A stretch of DNA of 64,000 nt from Rhinopomastus cyanomelas (lineage: Eukaryota; Chordata; Aves; Bucerotiformes; Rhinopomastidae), in assembly GCA_013400115.1 (NCBI GenBank), contig VXBP01008587.1:34019-98018 (forward strand), written 5' to 3'. Of the stretch, positions 37,500 to 50,222 are shown one piece after another. The first letter of the stretch is position 1. Each line of letters begins with the position of its first letter. The notes beneath the pieces were generated by a model. The model was given only the letters and a program-made list of their open reading frames with translations, did no database searches and had not been told where the DNA came from. Both the position numbers and the translations under genes were made by a program.

Positions 37500-37520
37500 T
37501 GTTTACCACACATGGTAAAC
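37500..37520. promoter_or_regulatory. Inverted repeat with forkhead core motifs
   Basis: GTTTACCA (37501-37508) and its exact complement TGGTAAAC (37513-37520) are separated by CACA. With the T at 37500 the left arm forms TGTTTAC, the forkhead core. Another TGTTTACCAC lies at 37331-37340 and a TGTTTGT near 37492. Clustering suggests a binding element; function is inferred only. Confidence 0.35.
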
Positions 37521-37536
37521 TGACAATACCTAAACC

Positions 37537-37562
37537 TTTTTTTTTTTCCCCCCCTTTTTTTT
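37537..37562. repeat. T11-C7-T8 homopolymer block
   Basis: Consecutive homopolymer runs of T, C and T. This is prone to length error in sequencing. Confidence 0.9.
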
Positions 37563-38587
37563 GTTTAATCTGAGTCTTTTCTTCTTGGACCAAGGAATTT
37601 TCTCCGTCACAGAGTAATAGAGCTTGAAAACTCCAGCATCAGCAGGGAAGGCAGGCGCTCCTTAGCCAGCCACTGTGTGAGAGAGAAAATGCAATTAAGG
37701 CTCCCACCAGGGACAGAGAACTAAACAAAACCTGCGTCTTCACACAAGAGCCTTTTTCTTCAATGTGAAGTACAAGGCCTCAAATCTTGTTGGTGAGATG
37801 CTAGCATTTAGGACAACACACTTTCAGATTTTCTCACAGCGGATCAAAGTAAATAATGCAAGGGCAGCAAACAAAAGGGAAAACTCCGGCGCGCTTACAT
37901 TAAAAAGAGATTACAGGGGGCTTACAAGTGATTGAAGGAATAGATGACATTTTCAGAAACATAAAACCAAGCTCTTTAAGCACAGCGATGTGACTCTAGC
38001 TCACTGATGTTTTAGCAGGAGAGACATGCAAGCAAGTGAGGTGTTCAAATACACAGCCCAGACAATATGATAATTGCTATCTCACATATTTAATGTAGAT
38101 GCCACAAGTCCCCATCTCGCTGAAGTCAGGGGAAGTTTAAATACTGATCTCATGAAAAGGCAGCACTCTGGCCTACTTTCAGTCCACACCTTTAATTTTT
38201 CTTCACCCCTGTCCTCTTTTAAATAAATACTTGTTAATGGCATAGGTAATTAGGATGGTTTCAAGACTTGCAAGAAAAAACATACATCTTTTAGTGCATC
38301 CACTCCCCATGCAGACCATCACCACCCTCTGTTAACTCCATTTCCTTAGAGGACACCAGTCACTCAGAAAAGTAGTAGCCCTTCTCTACCTCAAGTCACC
38401 AACCTTAACTATTCTTCTGTATCTCAAAATAAGCACCATTCCCATCCTCAAACCTTTGAGGCTTTCCTAGTCTTGATGCAGAGCTCAGGAAACCTATGGC
38501 AAGTACACAGCGTCGTTTTTAAGCAGCTCTTTGTGACAAATATCACCAAAGTTGCTGGAACCCAATTCTGATTCCATGGCTTCTCCA

Positions 38588-38672
38588 GTGAGGTGACCCT
38601 GCTCTGGCAGGGGGATTGGACTAGATGATCTTTCGAGGTCCCTTCCAATCCCTGATGATTCTGTGATTCTAT
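38588..38672 (+). mobile_element. CR1 LINE, about 85-bp 3' fragment
   Basis: GTGAGGTGACCCTGCTCTGG to GATGATTCTGTGATTCTAT. Its 5' end is near the recurrent truncation point. Confidence 0.94.
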
Positions 38673-40188
38673 AGTAAGTGAGCACGACCTGGAAGACCAA
38701 AACTTGCAGTTTGAGAAAAGGACAGAAGATGAAGCTTCAGTGAAAGTAACGGTGCAAATCAACCAGACTTCAAGCAACTTGAAAAAAGAACTTTGCATAA
38801 ATTGAGGGTTCTATTCCAGTGAGAAATCTTAGAAACGTTTGTTGGCCATAACACACACGGTAATTGTTTGCTTAGTTTGGACTCCTTTAGAAACTGGAAG
38901 CTGTGGATAAATGCACTCACTGAGTTGTGTGCCTGATGTAATAGTCATTACATCTATTTTCAGAAACTTTTACCCCTTTAAGTTATCTGCCTGCACTCCT
39001 TTTCAACTCCAGAGATAGGCAGCCCTAGATGATGATTTATCTCTACCCAGCCAGCCAGCTTCCGCTGGGTGCTTAGAGCAAAATCCACGAGAATCCAAAG
39101 CATTTGGTCCAAGTCAGTCATCTAAGCTCCCTTTGCAGTCAACAAATAGAAGGGAGGAGAGGGAGGAGACAGAGACAAGCACCCCCAGAGAGCAATTCAT
39201 CACAACTGTCTTACAGGAACCTTTGAGATTGTCTCTCTCCATTAAAGACAGAGTCCATGACCTCAGAGAATCCAGCTAAGGCTACATGACTAATTTCTAG
39301 ATGGCTAATTTCTAGATGGCCAAAGTTAGTCAAATGAATCCCACTATCAGACTATTCTGGGTGACACTGAGCAGAGTAACTCTCACAAGCACTGTACTGT
39401 CAAGGGGTCTACACATGCCTGCTCCCTGTTCTGCAGAAACTGGGATATAACGTTGAATTCTTTAAAATCAGAATCCATCTATGTGTGTTCCAATGCCTTT
39501 GGAAAGCCATCCACTGAAACAACCTGTTCTTCCCTCTTCTCAGTCTCACCCTCAAAATGCCTCATTTTTTTCAGCTAGAGTCCTGCCACACTAAAATATG
39601 CCAAATCCCTTTTTTTCTGTTGTTCTTGTTTGCTACCACTCTCCCTTTGACTTTTTATCAAGTAAAGAGACTACAGTGTGCTTAAAAAAACAGCCTGGTG
39701 GCACCAAAAGAGGAGAAAAGACAGAGCATTGTGTTCTGTATCGTATCTGTCTTGTTATCAACGCAAGAGTAACGTTGCTATCTTCCAATGGCAATAAAGC
39801 AAGGACTGCAGTGATCACTTGGGAAAAAATACTTAAGTAAAATGATGTTTTGTCTGCCAAAAGTCATGCAGTGTCTTCGTTTGGCCTCATGTGAAAGTCT
39901 TTTAAGACCTTTTAATATATGTAGCTTCGTTGTTCTCCGTTTTCATGAGCACACACACAATCAAAACGAACCAGTTATGGCCTAAACCATGGCAAATCAC
40001 GTCTCATTCTGAAACAAAATGGAGTTATATGAAAGTCAGATTAAAGTTGGTCTTACAGTCACACCTGCAAACTGCACGTCTTCTGAAACTTCTCCCAGAA
40101 AAACAGCAGCAGCATGTCCTGAATGAGAGCCTTATCCAGTAACCATGACAGAGAAAAACCATGCGTAGGCTTAGCATACAAGAGTCGA
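38673..40188. other. Unique sequence
   Basis: No gene is recognised. The notable item is the 15-bp tandem duplication at 39290-39319. Confidence 0.4.
39290..39319. repeat. Perfect 15-bp tandem duplication
   Basis: CTAATTTCTAGATGG is repeated twice without a spacer. Confidence 0.95.
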
Positions 40189-40242
40189 GTCATAGAATCG
40201 TTAGGGGTTGGAAGGGACCTCCAAAGATCATCCAGTCCAACC
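40189..40242 (-). mobile_element. CR1 LINE, about 54-bp 3' fragment
   Basis: GTCATAGAATCGTTAGGGGT to ATCCAGTCCAACC. Confidence 0.9.
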
Positions 40243-42944
40243 TAAATCCAAATAAAGCCAGTAAACCTAACATCTAGTCATTTCCTCTGATGAACTGTTG
40301 CTCCTACTAAGCATCACTTCCAAAAACATTCAAATATTGATTTCCAACATTTCTCCTCCGTTAGGTAAAAACATACTAAGTAAAGTTAATTTCCAAGGAA
40401 TGAGCCTGACGCTAAAAAACGCGAGTAAATAGCACTAATTTCTGTTTAATGGCACTAATGAAACAAGATAAACATTGCATGTGACTTATTATAACTCTGT
40501 TTTGAAAATCAAACAGTTCTGAAAATAATCAGTAGGCATTCAATCAAGGAGTATTTTATCATGAGTAAATACAGTGAATTAAATTCAATCCCTAGCACTT
40601 AATGTACCATCGTTGACTTTTATGTCCTACGTATATTTTTATTCTGTTTCCAGAAGTCTAGGTCTCATTTATAAATGAAACTGAAAAACAAACTACGAAA
40701 ACCAGCAGATATAAAAAGCCTATTACTCAACCACAGAGGATACTGTCAAGCTTCATTATTTAGATGAGCATGAACGTTATAAGTTATTCTATTGTGTGTT
40801 CCATTTAAAATTAGAAATACATAAATTAAAATTCTCATTTAGATTAATTTCAGGAACTGAAACAGAATTTAAAATGTAGACTTAGAGTGATGTCTGGAAC
40901 TGCTGAGCACGGTGATACTTGATTCATGTGTTTGCATCACGAAACAACTGAGATTTAGGAAATGCTGTAAACGAGAGGAATCAAACCTACTAATAGTTGT
41001 AAGATTTGAATTAATTTTCAGCAGCTGTGAGAACGCTTTGCACTACAGCGATACTTTCTGCTCGTTACAAAAGCAGGCATTAGAATATATTATTAAATGA
41101 CATTTTAACCCATTATTTGAGTTCTCCTTGACACACAGCCTTGCATGTGTATGTGAGTGACTGCTTATGCAATAAGCCTGGGAAAAATGTAGATTGTGTT
41201 TCCTCATCGCAAATTGCAACTGAATTAGACTACTGGGCAGACATAAACAATGCAATCAAATTCCCTGGCTTTTATTGAGCTCCTATTTGACTTAGTATAC
41301 ATTTGAAAAAGGAAAAAATTGTGTTTCTCAGGGTCTGTGACATTGCAGGCCATGAGAGATTCAATGTCAGTGCAGGCATACAAATTTATTAGTCTATAAA
41401 ATTTGACATTCTCTTATTTATTCACAGAAAGGACAAATAAGATATTTTTTCATACTTACCAGAAATATCTGGGAGTGTTTATATGCTCCTCCATCTGGAG
41501 GATGCAAATAGTCAAGGCTGCTTTACAATTCTGCAGGCAAAGGCCTGCTGAAGGATAACAAATGACTTCATGGTGAAACAGCTATTGAAATTCTTTCAGT
41601 ACGTGATATTAAAAACAACTGAACAAACAGAGATAAGGGACAAATAGGATTTGAAACAGACCTTCTTTTTTTTTTAAACCAGTGTAAAAGAAAAACAAAT
41701 GGAGCTCCCAGCTGATGCTATACCTTCTAGCCATTTCAGAAGGCAATTTTATTCCAGGCAAAAGATCTCTCTTAGAACTGTAGGTGCTGACCAAGGGCAG
41801 TGTCCCAGACACGAGAAAGATAGCAGGGCACTCTGGAATCCTGAAGATGGGGTAGCAAAGAAAGACAGCTTCATCATCCTATAGAAAACTGTAAAGACAT
41901 TTTCTTCCAAAAAGGGGGAAAAAAATGTACTTACTCTCTATGCATCAGACATTCAGTGAAGAAAATGTGGTAAAAGCAATGAAAGTTTAAGTTCACTTTA
42001 AGTCATGCCAGTAGGCAGTCTGGTTGTATGACCAACAGAGCAAATCAGATGATGAAGCAATAAGATGAAGCACAATCCTGTACTTCAAAGATGAGAATGA
42101 AGGACTAATGCATTTCTAGAAATGATGCTGTGATCTGTTCACATGGAATTTCCATTCTGATGGTATCATACTGTTATTCCCATTAACACTATACACTGGG
42201 GAACAGCAAACCAATGACAAAGCTCCCCAAAACCACACAATATGAAATTATCTGTAGCAGAAAGGACCATCGCGTGTGCTCTGGTCCAGCCACTACTGGC
42301 AGCGGTGCAGGCTTGCGTTTGGACAACCTAGAACGAGCACAGCTGACATGGGCAAGCATTAACGTAACAGCAGAAACCTCATCTCAGCTTTTGGGCTCTC
42401 AGTCCACAACACTACAGATAGTAGTATTTCATAGACTATAATATAGGCAGTCCATGGAATGTAACCACATTGAGCCCAGCAGGTGCCCAGAGACCCCAAG
42501 ACATGCCAGTAACTCAGGGCAGAGTCACTTGCGGTAGCACCATGTAGGGGAGAAACACCTTCCAGAACCCAAATCACTGTAAATGTGTACTGTGACTCAT
42601 GGAATTGGAATGTCTGTATTTTAATATGCAAGACTAGAAATGTTACTGCAGTCACACAGTTTCTCAGGGCATTTAAAAATTCTTCCATAGTATTTGATTC
42701 AGCAACCCCCTGCATCATGGCTTCAGCAGAGATGCTGACCAAATCATAGCACTTGCCCTGTAAGAAGTTTCCATCTCAAAGATGCTTCATACACACCCAC
42801 CCACGACGGAAAATCTCCATGGTCTGATCCTACACAGCTATACTTTGTTTATGTACTTCTGTACTTAAGTGCTACAAGGTCTCTTCTCTTTCAGGAAGAA
42901 AAGGGGAAACTGTCAATCAAAACAATCTCAAGACAAATCTTCAT
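40243..42944. other. Unique AT-rich sequence
   Basis: No gene or named repeat. A minus-strand donor-like CTG|GTAAGTATG lies near 41452, without a convincing exon. Confidence 0.4.
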
Positions 42945-43250
42945 TCATAGAATCATTAGGGATTGGAAGGGACCTTGAAAGGTCATCCAGTCCAATCCTC
43001 CTGACACAGCAGGATCACCTAGACCAGGTAACACAGGAACACATCCAGGTGGTTCTTAAACATCTCCAGAGAAGGAGACTCCACAACCTCCCTGGGCAGC
43101 CCCTTCCAGGGCTCTGTCACCCTCACTGGGAAGAAGTTCCTTCTCAGATTGATGTGGAACCTCCTCTGTTCCAGCTGACACCCATTGACCCTCGTCCTGT
43201 GACTAAATGACATTGAGAAGAGCCTGGCTCCATCCTCCTGACACCCACCC
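42945..43250 (-). mobile_element. CR1 LINE, about 305 bp
   Basis: Reverse-complement young CR1. On the minus strand 43019-43213 encodes SHRTRVNGCQLEQRRFHINL and LPREVVESPSLEMF, then the downstream FLCYLV end of ORF2. It is one of the best-preserved ORF2 tails in the window, but the reverse transcriptase core is absent. Confidence 0.95.
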
Positions 43251-44472
43251 TAGGTTTAAGTCTGCTTCACACAAACAAGTGCAACTGCATTGGCTACAGC
43301 TCCAATTCCTACTGTTCCACCGCAAAACCCTGCTCTACCTGTTCAGAAAACCATCACTGATGGGGTTAGTGTTCCTCAAGAATATGTCTACTCAGTAAAG
43401 CAGATAACTATTTTTAGCTCAACTCTGCCCCAAAATAGGAGCGTGTTCAAGAATAGAGGCCAAGCTCAACAGGATCCAAGATTTCATGCTGACAAGGGAA
43501 GAGTGGCTCTTCCCAACATAAAACTCAGATCTTTGTGTCACATTCACACCAGTGCCGTTGCAGTCACACAGCAGAACAGAAGCTTTGCACAAGTACCCTG
43601 CAGGAACAAAATCCTCTGGGCTAGACGAGCCCTGCTTATCAATATATTTCTTCTCCACAGATAGAAACTTGATAGCATGTAAAATACTGTTCAGATTTCA
43701 ATCCACCTCTGTGCAGTAGCATCTGGCATTTCAAAGAGAAAGTCATCAGGTGTTCCAGTTTCACCATCTTTAAGGTTGCCGCAAGTCCCTCTAGAAAAGG
43801 TATGTCACGTTCCCCAGAGCACAGGTATTCTAAGAAGTGTCTTGCTTAGTAAGGGGACACTCACTAAATGTTACCATTTCAACCTAATTAGAAAGAAATC
43901 TTATTAATGAGATCATAATCTAAAAGGATATCAGATTTTTTTACACGGAGAGCTAAACATCAGCACAGTGATGCCCCATCATTTGAAGTAACGTTCTTTT
44001 GGACACCAGTTTCTTTCTCAAATCGTTGAGAATTTAACACATTAATCAGCTTGAAGCAAGTCAGTTATCACCAAAACAACACCCACCAGCAAACCCATCC
44101 TCCCTAATTACTTCATGTGTTTGTACACGGGTGTGTAGTGTTTACAGACACGCAATGTTACGCTTGCATGCATACCTGCACGATTCAATTCATTTTGCAT
44201 CTTCTCCAGGAAACATCTCTAATTCCACAAAGTCCTCTTTCTTTTCAGAATTTAAAAGAGGTTTTACAGATCATTGGGCTTATTTGCCAGCCAAGTCGTA
44301 CGTTATCAAAACTACTTAGTGAGCCCTATTTTACTTTACTTAACCCTGAGCCTCTTCATTTATTCTACATGTGTCTCTTCCAAATATCTGAAGAGAAGAA
44401 GCACCAAACCCTTCTTTTTTTGCCATCTGCTTCCAGTAACTTCAGTCAATGTGCAGAATACACTGGTCGATG
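43251..44472. other. Unique sequence
   Basis: Open frames of 124-154 codons occur here (for example 44117-44581) but show no domain. Their ends run into the hAT remnant. Confidence 0.4.
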
Positions 44473-44726
44473 CAGTCTCCAACGTGGCCCGCAGGTATTT
44501 ACAGAACCCCCACTGGGGGTTGGGGAGGGGGGGAACCGAGCAGCCGCAGATGACTTCCTGCCGACTGCACGGCCGGGCTGAGGAGGTGGGCGGCTCCCCC
44601 ATCTCTCCCTCCCTCCCTCCAGCTCCCAGGCAGGACAGGCCAGGCAGCACAAACTACAGCCCGGCCCCCGACAATGTCTGAGGGACAGTGAACCAGCCCC
44701 CTGTTTAAAAAGTTTGAGGACCCCTG
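44473..44726 (-). mobile_element. hAT (Charlie-like) DNA transposon remnant, non-autonomous
   Basis: The + strand end GTTTGAGGACCCCTG (44712-44726), preceded by GCCCCCTGTTTAAAAA and AGGGACAGTGAACCAG, is the reverse complement of a Charlie-type hAT terminus (CAGGGGTCCTCAAAC...). The other end is tentatively CAGTCTCCAACGTGGCCCGC at 44473, a degraded version of the CAGGGGTCCTCAAAC...GGCCCGC end, giving about 254 bp. The expected 8-bp target duplication is not clear: CTATATAG follows the right end, but GGTCGATG precedes the left. The interior is unusually GC-rich. No transposase is visible. Confidence 0.6.
44505..44521. other. Perfect GC hairpin
   Basis: AACCCCC-ACT-GGGGGTT, with 7-bp arms and a 3-nt loop. 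It sits inside the GC-rich hAT remnant and is followed by further G runs. Confidence 0.7.
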
Positions 44727-46299
44727 CTATATAGTGATAACATCGACCTGCAAACGCTCCTTGGGACACTCCTCGTTGTGCTGACTGCACACAAGAGGGT
44801 GGCACGTTTGTTACTCCCTTTGCTAGAGCTTTGCAGATCCCAACTGCACTTCCCAAACGGAGCAACTAATTCAGAAGTTCAAAAGCTAACATAGCTCCTT
44901 CGGAGAACTCACGAATTCCCTTTGACAAGCCAGAGTGCAAACTTATCTTCCCATTTATTTACCTTCTGTAAGTTAGCATAAAGTTTATCTTCCCTTTTCT
45001 ACTTAAGACAGATGCCTGAACTTCCTGGGCACTTAAAGGGTCAAAATTTATCATTTCAGTTCATCTAATAAGTAATGTTTTTGCCGAACAAAACCAATTC
45101 CCAATAAATTCTCACTGTATTTGTGTGCTCTGATTTGATTTAGAGGCCTGTGGGGAGACACCATTTGGTAGCACAGGAACACAGAGGGGTAGGTGGTGCT
45201 GAGGAGAAGTGGAGCTCATGTGCCAGAAGTGTTATTGTGTCAGGTTGATTTATTGAGTGAGCTTCACTTCACCGAATGTTCCGAGATATTTATTTCCCTA
45301 AAGGCTCTGCAAAGATATGAACAGACCTGCATCCACAGATGTCATCATTGCTCATTTTACCGAGTCATGAAATTTTCTCAACTGCAATTTGTCCATCTAA
45401 AATTGCTGCAACAGAACAATGTCAATAGTAGCTTCCTACTCGTACTACCTCCCTCTACTACACACTCTTGCCACATCCACCTCCTAACTTCTGAGAATTT
45501 AAAGACACAGAGCTTCATCCATCTACATGTAAAGCAGGTCCTCGGGCACTTCTTTTTCTTAATCCACCAGGCAAAAACCAAAAAAGCAAATACAAGGAGT
45601 AATCAGGGGCCAAAAGTAAGACACTAGTAGTGCCTACGACTGAACAGATTAACTGACAGTAAAAATGTCCTACTTGAACAAGTCAGTGCTGCAAACCCAT
45701 TGCATGGAATTAAGAGTAGTCAACTCCCGACGTTTTCCTTGGACTTTTTGGTTTGCACTTTGTTTTACAACAGTATCTGCTGCGGGAGGTGAGCAAACGT
45801 TGCTCTGATTCTGCTCATAACAGTGCAGAAGAAAGAGATTGCATTTGGTCCTAATTAAACTTCACAGCTGCGTGGAGAGGAAGGAATAGACAGGCAAAAA
45901 TACTCACGCTCCCAACATGTTTAAAGAACTTTGACTTTCCTAGAAATCACAAAAAGCCAAAGGCTGGAAGTGATAAAAAAGCAAATGTCATGGGCAGTGA
46001 AAGCAAAACAGGTCGTTAATCAGCTACAAGAAGATTTCTAAAAAATAAGCTTTTCTTAAATGCATGGAAAGAGTTTTAAACCCGCATTTTACAAGAGCTT
46101 GTGAGGGTTCCTTTCAGGTTGGGGAAGAATAATGTCTTTTTACACAAAGATAAAAGTTTCAGGTGTTAGCTGGATTTAAATAATACAATATATAAACACG
46201 GTGTCACAAAGAACATAAGCTCTTCTAGGAACTTCATCCAAAAGGCTTTTGTTAGGCTGCAGATCTACTCAAATACACGTGTAAAAGTGAGAGCTTGCA

Positions 46300-46958
46300 G
46301 CCTATGTCAGAATGCACTGGTTTATTTAAATATGTTAATATTTCTCATTATGCCATTAACAATAACCTTCATCCATTTGTGAAAAACATTTTGCCAAGCA
46401 TGCACATAAAAAATTAGCAAGTGAAGCAAAATCACCTTAATTTGCTTTGGACCAGCAAATAACCAACTAATTTGCAGAAATCCCTGCCAAGCACTCATAT
46501 TAAATGCTTCATGCTTATTTTATGACCTCTGCTGCTCCTCTCCTTCCCAGGCCCTGAATCATATGATCATTAACATATTGCAAGGTCTGAAACTTTATTT
46601 TTTACATTCTTTAATTAATGCCTGTTTATAGAAGGCCATAGGACTTCAGATCCAGTTAATGAAACTTCGCTCCCCCAGGCCCCTGGAGCCCAATAGAGAG
46701 CTTTCTCCTCTGTTGTTTTAGTAGCTTTTTTCCAACTGTTTGTTTATACACACTTAATTGATCTCTTTAGTCCCAGAAGCATTCCAGAGACACAACCTGT
46801 TCTGAGGCAAGCTAAAGTTGGTTTTTTTTTTTTCCCCCCTTTCTTTATAAAAGCCCTGATTGCCCAAGGTTATCAGTTTTAATTTGAAAGTTGAAGATTC
46901 AGCTTTATTTACACTGTCTAAAAGACAAAATTGATACTGGCCCTGAAGTGCTCATTTT
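46300..46958. promoter_or_regulatory. Candidate conserved enhancer
   Basis: A repeat-free, AT-rich block dense in homeodomain-like cores: TTAATTTGC, CTTTAATTAATGCC, ACTTAATTGATC and a perfect palindrome ATCATATGAT (46558-46567). T-rich runs and GCCTGTTTATAG (forkhead-like) are interspersed. It lies in a CR1-free interval. The pattern resembles ancient vertebrate developmental enhancers. The call rests on composition and motifs, since no alignment was possible. Confidence 0.35.
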
Positions 46959-46997
46959 CACGTTCACACGCGGCCGAGCGGGTTGCGAACGCCGCTG
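46959..46997. promoter_or_regulatory. Dense CpG patch
   Basis: Eight CpGs in about 37 bp (CGTTCACACGCGGCCGAGCG, then GGTTGCGAACGCCGCTG), followed at once by TATATAATTATT. Both flanks are AT-rich. It is the sharpest isolated CpG cluster in the window. Confidence 0.4.
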
Positions 46998-48038
46998 TAT
47001 ATAATTATTCTGATGTAGAACTAAGTAATTACTAAACACTGCTATGTCTTGTTTTATTGCATTTAAGAAACTCAGTCTTCATAACAAGTTGAAAATAAGA
47101 ACAAATCAGCCTGCCAACGCATGAAATTTTCATGGCTCTTCAATTTACATTTTACATATTCCCTATGACAAGAATTTCTATTACGCTATTCGCTTTTTTC
47201 TGCTATAATTAAATTAAAAAAGTAATTGGCTGGTGCTGCACACTGCTGCAATGTCTTAATCACATAGACAAACAGTTTTACAATAGCTTACACCATTTGC
47301 CACATGGGGCAATGACATTATTGTACCAGGCTATAAACCAGGAGACAGATATCGCATACCAGCTATCAACGACTGTGCTGAATCTCCTGGTGCCTGCTTG
47401 TGAAAACAGAAGAGAGAGGTACATTTAGTACGTTGATTGGCAACTCTACAGCTGAAATCTTAATTAACTACAAGTGACCAAGACTAACAACATGATAAAA
47501 GCAAACGCTTGTGGTTAACATGATTGACATCAGAAATGCCTACTTTGACTTAAAAATGTAAAAAGGAGCCACTGCTTTAAGAAAAAGGAACTGAAAATAC
47601 TTCCAAGGTTGGGAATTTTAAGTGAAAAACCCGTCACAAGTAGCAGCCATCGAGCAACTGCCATTCAGCATCACCAGTCTGTTTCAATAAAGGGATAACA
47701 AAAAACTCCCAGCACACAAGACCCAGTCACCTGTACTGATGTAGACAATACTTCTTGCAGTCTTGTTCAGGAAAGAAGTGAGAAAAATAAGAGACTTTCA
47801 AAACTACACTTCTATCAGGGATATTTTTAATAGAACCGTGCTTCGAACAGTCACCACAGTACTCACCCTGAAAAGCAGAGTGTTTAAGAACCTATCAAGT
47901 CGTTTGACTCAAAACTGGTGAGGCAATTTAGAGTTTCCATGTAACTTTGAAAGCTGTGCAATAGAGGGCTTCTACAAAACCAGCCCTATGCTTTATTATT
48001 TTACTTCTTCCCAGTTTCACGAGTGTCTGTCTGTGAAA

Positions 48039-48080
48039 TCAAGGTCCCTTCCAATCCCTAATGATTCTGTGATTCTATAA
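48039..48080 (+). mobile_element. CR1 LINE, about 42-bp 3' tail
   Basis: TCAAGGTCCCTTCCAATCCC, then TAATGATTCTGTGATTCTATAA. Confidence 0.88.
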
Positions 48081-48550
48081 ATACTCATCCCAGCTGTAAA
48101 GTCAGCTGAGCTCATGAGCCAGGTATCTCACTGTCTCAAGACCTCCACCAAACTGGCATGCTAGGAGAACATCCTGCATACACTAAATGGCTTAAATTCC
48201 TTCCAAGAGTCACCATGACTGGCTTCCTGCCCCCACAGCCCAAAAGTCATGTTTTCTGGAATGTTTCAGAGATAGGAAGATTTGTCTAGACAATGAGATG
48301 GGGACCTTCTGGTCTTCTACCTGAGAAAGTTCAAACCCACATCAGCTCATCTCAGGAACACACATCAGACAACTGACCAGCCCTCTGGAGCCACCCAGGT
48401 CACACACAATTATTTCATATTTTGTGATAGCAAATAATCTGTGGTTTAGGAATTAGGACACTCATTAGTAGCCTTAGGCCCTACTAGTAAATTCTTTGCT
48501 GTGGTGTAACAAACACCTTCACCTGTTATATATGGAAACTGGTTGGATGG
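48081..48550. other. Unique sequence
   Basis: About 470 bp between two CR1 tails with nothing recognised in it. Confidence 0.4.
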
Positions 48551-48610
48551 ATTCGGTTGGACTGGATGATCTTTAAGGTCTTTTCCAACCTTATCATTAC
48601 TGTGATACCG
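48551..48610 (+). mobile_element. CR1 LINE tail, older subfamily
   Basis: TTCGGTTGGACTGGATGATC, then TTTAAGGTCTTTTCCAACC and a diverged tail TTACTGTGATACC. Confidence 0.75.
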
Positions 48611-50222
48611 TGCTCTGGGAGTTGCCCCAGAAGTTCAGCACATTTTGTGCTCATAATCCCCTTCCTGAAGTCAAATCTAGGTCTATAGAAGTATCTGTAG
48701 ATGTGATACAAGCACATGAACGTGGCTGCATTCCCTTCCTCTTTGAGGGAGAAAAAGGATTTTGTACTATAGGCAAACCAAGTTGTAGGTATCTACTCAT
48801 TGTAGACACTCGTTCTAAAACCCAGCTACTAAGCAGAGGAAACCAAACCCCTGTTACTTGATGTGTAGAGACAGGAGACCACATTAAAGCAGCAAATGGA
48901 TTCTAATTGTGTGGAATGCAAGAGGTATAACAGCATGTCTCAGAAAACTGGTAATATTGGTCTGCAGTGTATAGTAGACTTCAACACCAATACTAATAGT
49001 CCCATGGTTCCTTTCAAAAACTCAAGCTGATGAATTAAATCCATCTTGTACTAAGAACAATTAAGCCACCGTAGGGGGGTATTTAGTCCTCCTACTTAAA
49101 ATCCCAGAGAATCTAATGCAGCTGACCTAAGAGAAGAAATGTGATGGGAGGACTCCAGGGAATTAGCCAAAAATCTTCTAGCTGTAAGTGTAAGCTCAGT
49201 GAGCTGGAAACTGTCATGTATATACTTCCTACCTATAAATCTCTCTTATCATAACCGATTAAGGCAGAATAGGCATGATCCTGCTCCCACTGATGACAAT
49301 GGCAAACCTCCAATTGACTCCTTCCTTTCCGAACTTGGCAAAAGCAGAATTCATCGGCTCCCAATTACTGTAGAGCACAAAGGACTTGGACGTGTCCTGA
49401 GGTTTTTCTTATCTCAGCCAGAAGATATTTTCTCACTTTTACCTATTTAGATTGTAGAAACTAAGCTAAGCAGAAACACAATGGTCTGAAGTCATGCAGA
49501 GCGTGAGGAAATCCTAGGCAACTCAGTGTGTAAAGAAATCCTATGTCTGTTGAGGTTTCGTGTTACTTCTCTCACGCTCGGCATCGCGAGTCCATTCTGC
49601 TGTTTTTGCATTACAGTCCCTGTTTCTTCAGAAGAGCAACAGCCTGTCTCTGTCCTACCTAACAATGCAGTGCCAGTACTACTGGACTGGTGCTTTCAAG
49701 TGCTGCTGTAGTACAAAACATTAATGGGGAAAAATGTTTTTTACAATTTTAAACATCAGGAAAAGCACAGCTGTATTGCCTTGAAGAATTCAGCACAGGA
49801 CAAAATCAGAGAAGGGCATTGATTCCCTGAGAGCATTTCTCAGGATTTTACTAACTCAAATCATAAGGGACTGGAAAATATAAAGAATTATTAAAAGGGA
49901 GCTTTGTTATTCTCAATTTAACTCTTTAGACAGGCTCATGGGAAGCAGTGGCAGGCGCTTGTTTCTCCACCTCCTTGTCATGGTTTCTCTTATTTTTTAA
50001 ATAAGAATATCCAGTGTATGTGAAAAATGACAACATGCTATGGGATGCCAAAACCAGAACAGACACCTGTGAGTCAGATACCAAAGCCTCTGCTCAAGGG
50101 CACTGGCCACACAAAATACCTGCATCCAAACTGAGCAGCATCAGGCAGTAATCTCTTCCCAGTACTGGCTGGAATGCATGTGAACATCACAGACCTGTCC
50201 TCCTGGTACATGAAGCTGCACA
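48611..50222. other. Unique sequence
   Basis: No gene or named repeat recognised. Confidence 0.4.

Larger units (their letters stand above)
35951..38587. other. Unique sequence with forkhead-motif cluster
   Basis: No gene is recognised. It includes the inverted repeat at 37500-37520, a T/C/T homopolymer block (37537-37562) and AT-rich, repeat-free sequence from 37150 to 38200. Confidence 0.4.
44727..48038. other. CR1-free stretch including enhancer-like region
   Basis: Contains a 144-codon open frame (45193-45627, no domain, judged chance) and the candidate regulatory element at 46300-47000. No mobile element is recognised. Confidence 0.45.

Noticed and set aside
42359..42742. 127-codon minus-strand open frame
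   Set aside because: Cys/Ser/aromatic mix without a recognised domain. No supporting splice sites or CpG retention.
44117..44865. Overlapping open frames of 135-154 codons on both strands
   Set aside because: They run through the GC-rich hAT remnant, where stops are rare, and none resembles transposase.
45193..45627. 144-codon open frame on the + strand
   Set aside because: His/Leu/Cys-rich with no domain or repeats and no splice context. One or two frames of this length are expected by chance in 64 kb.
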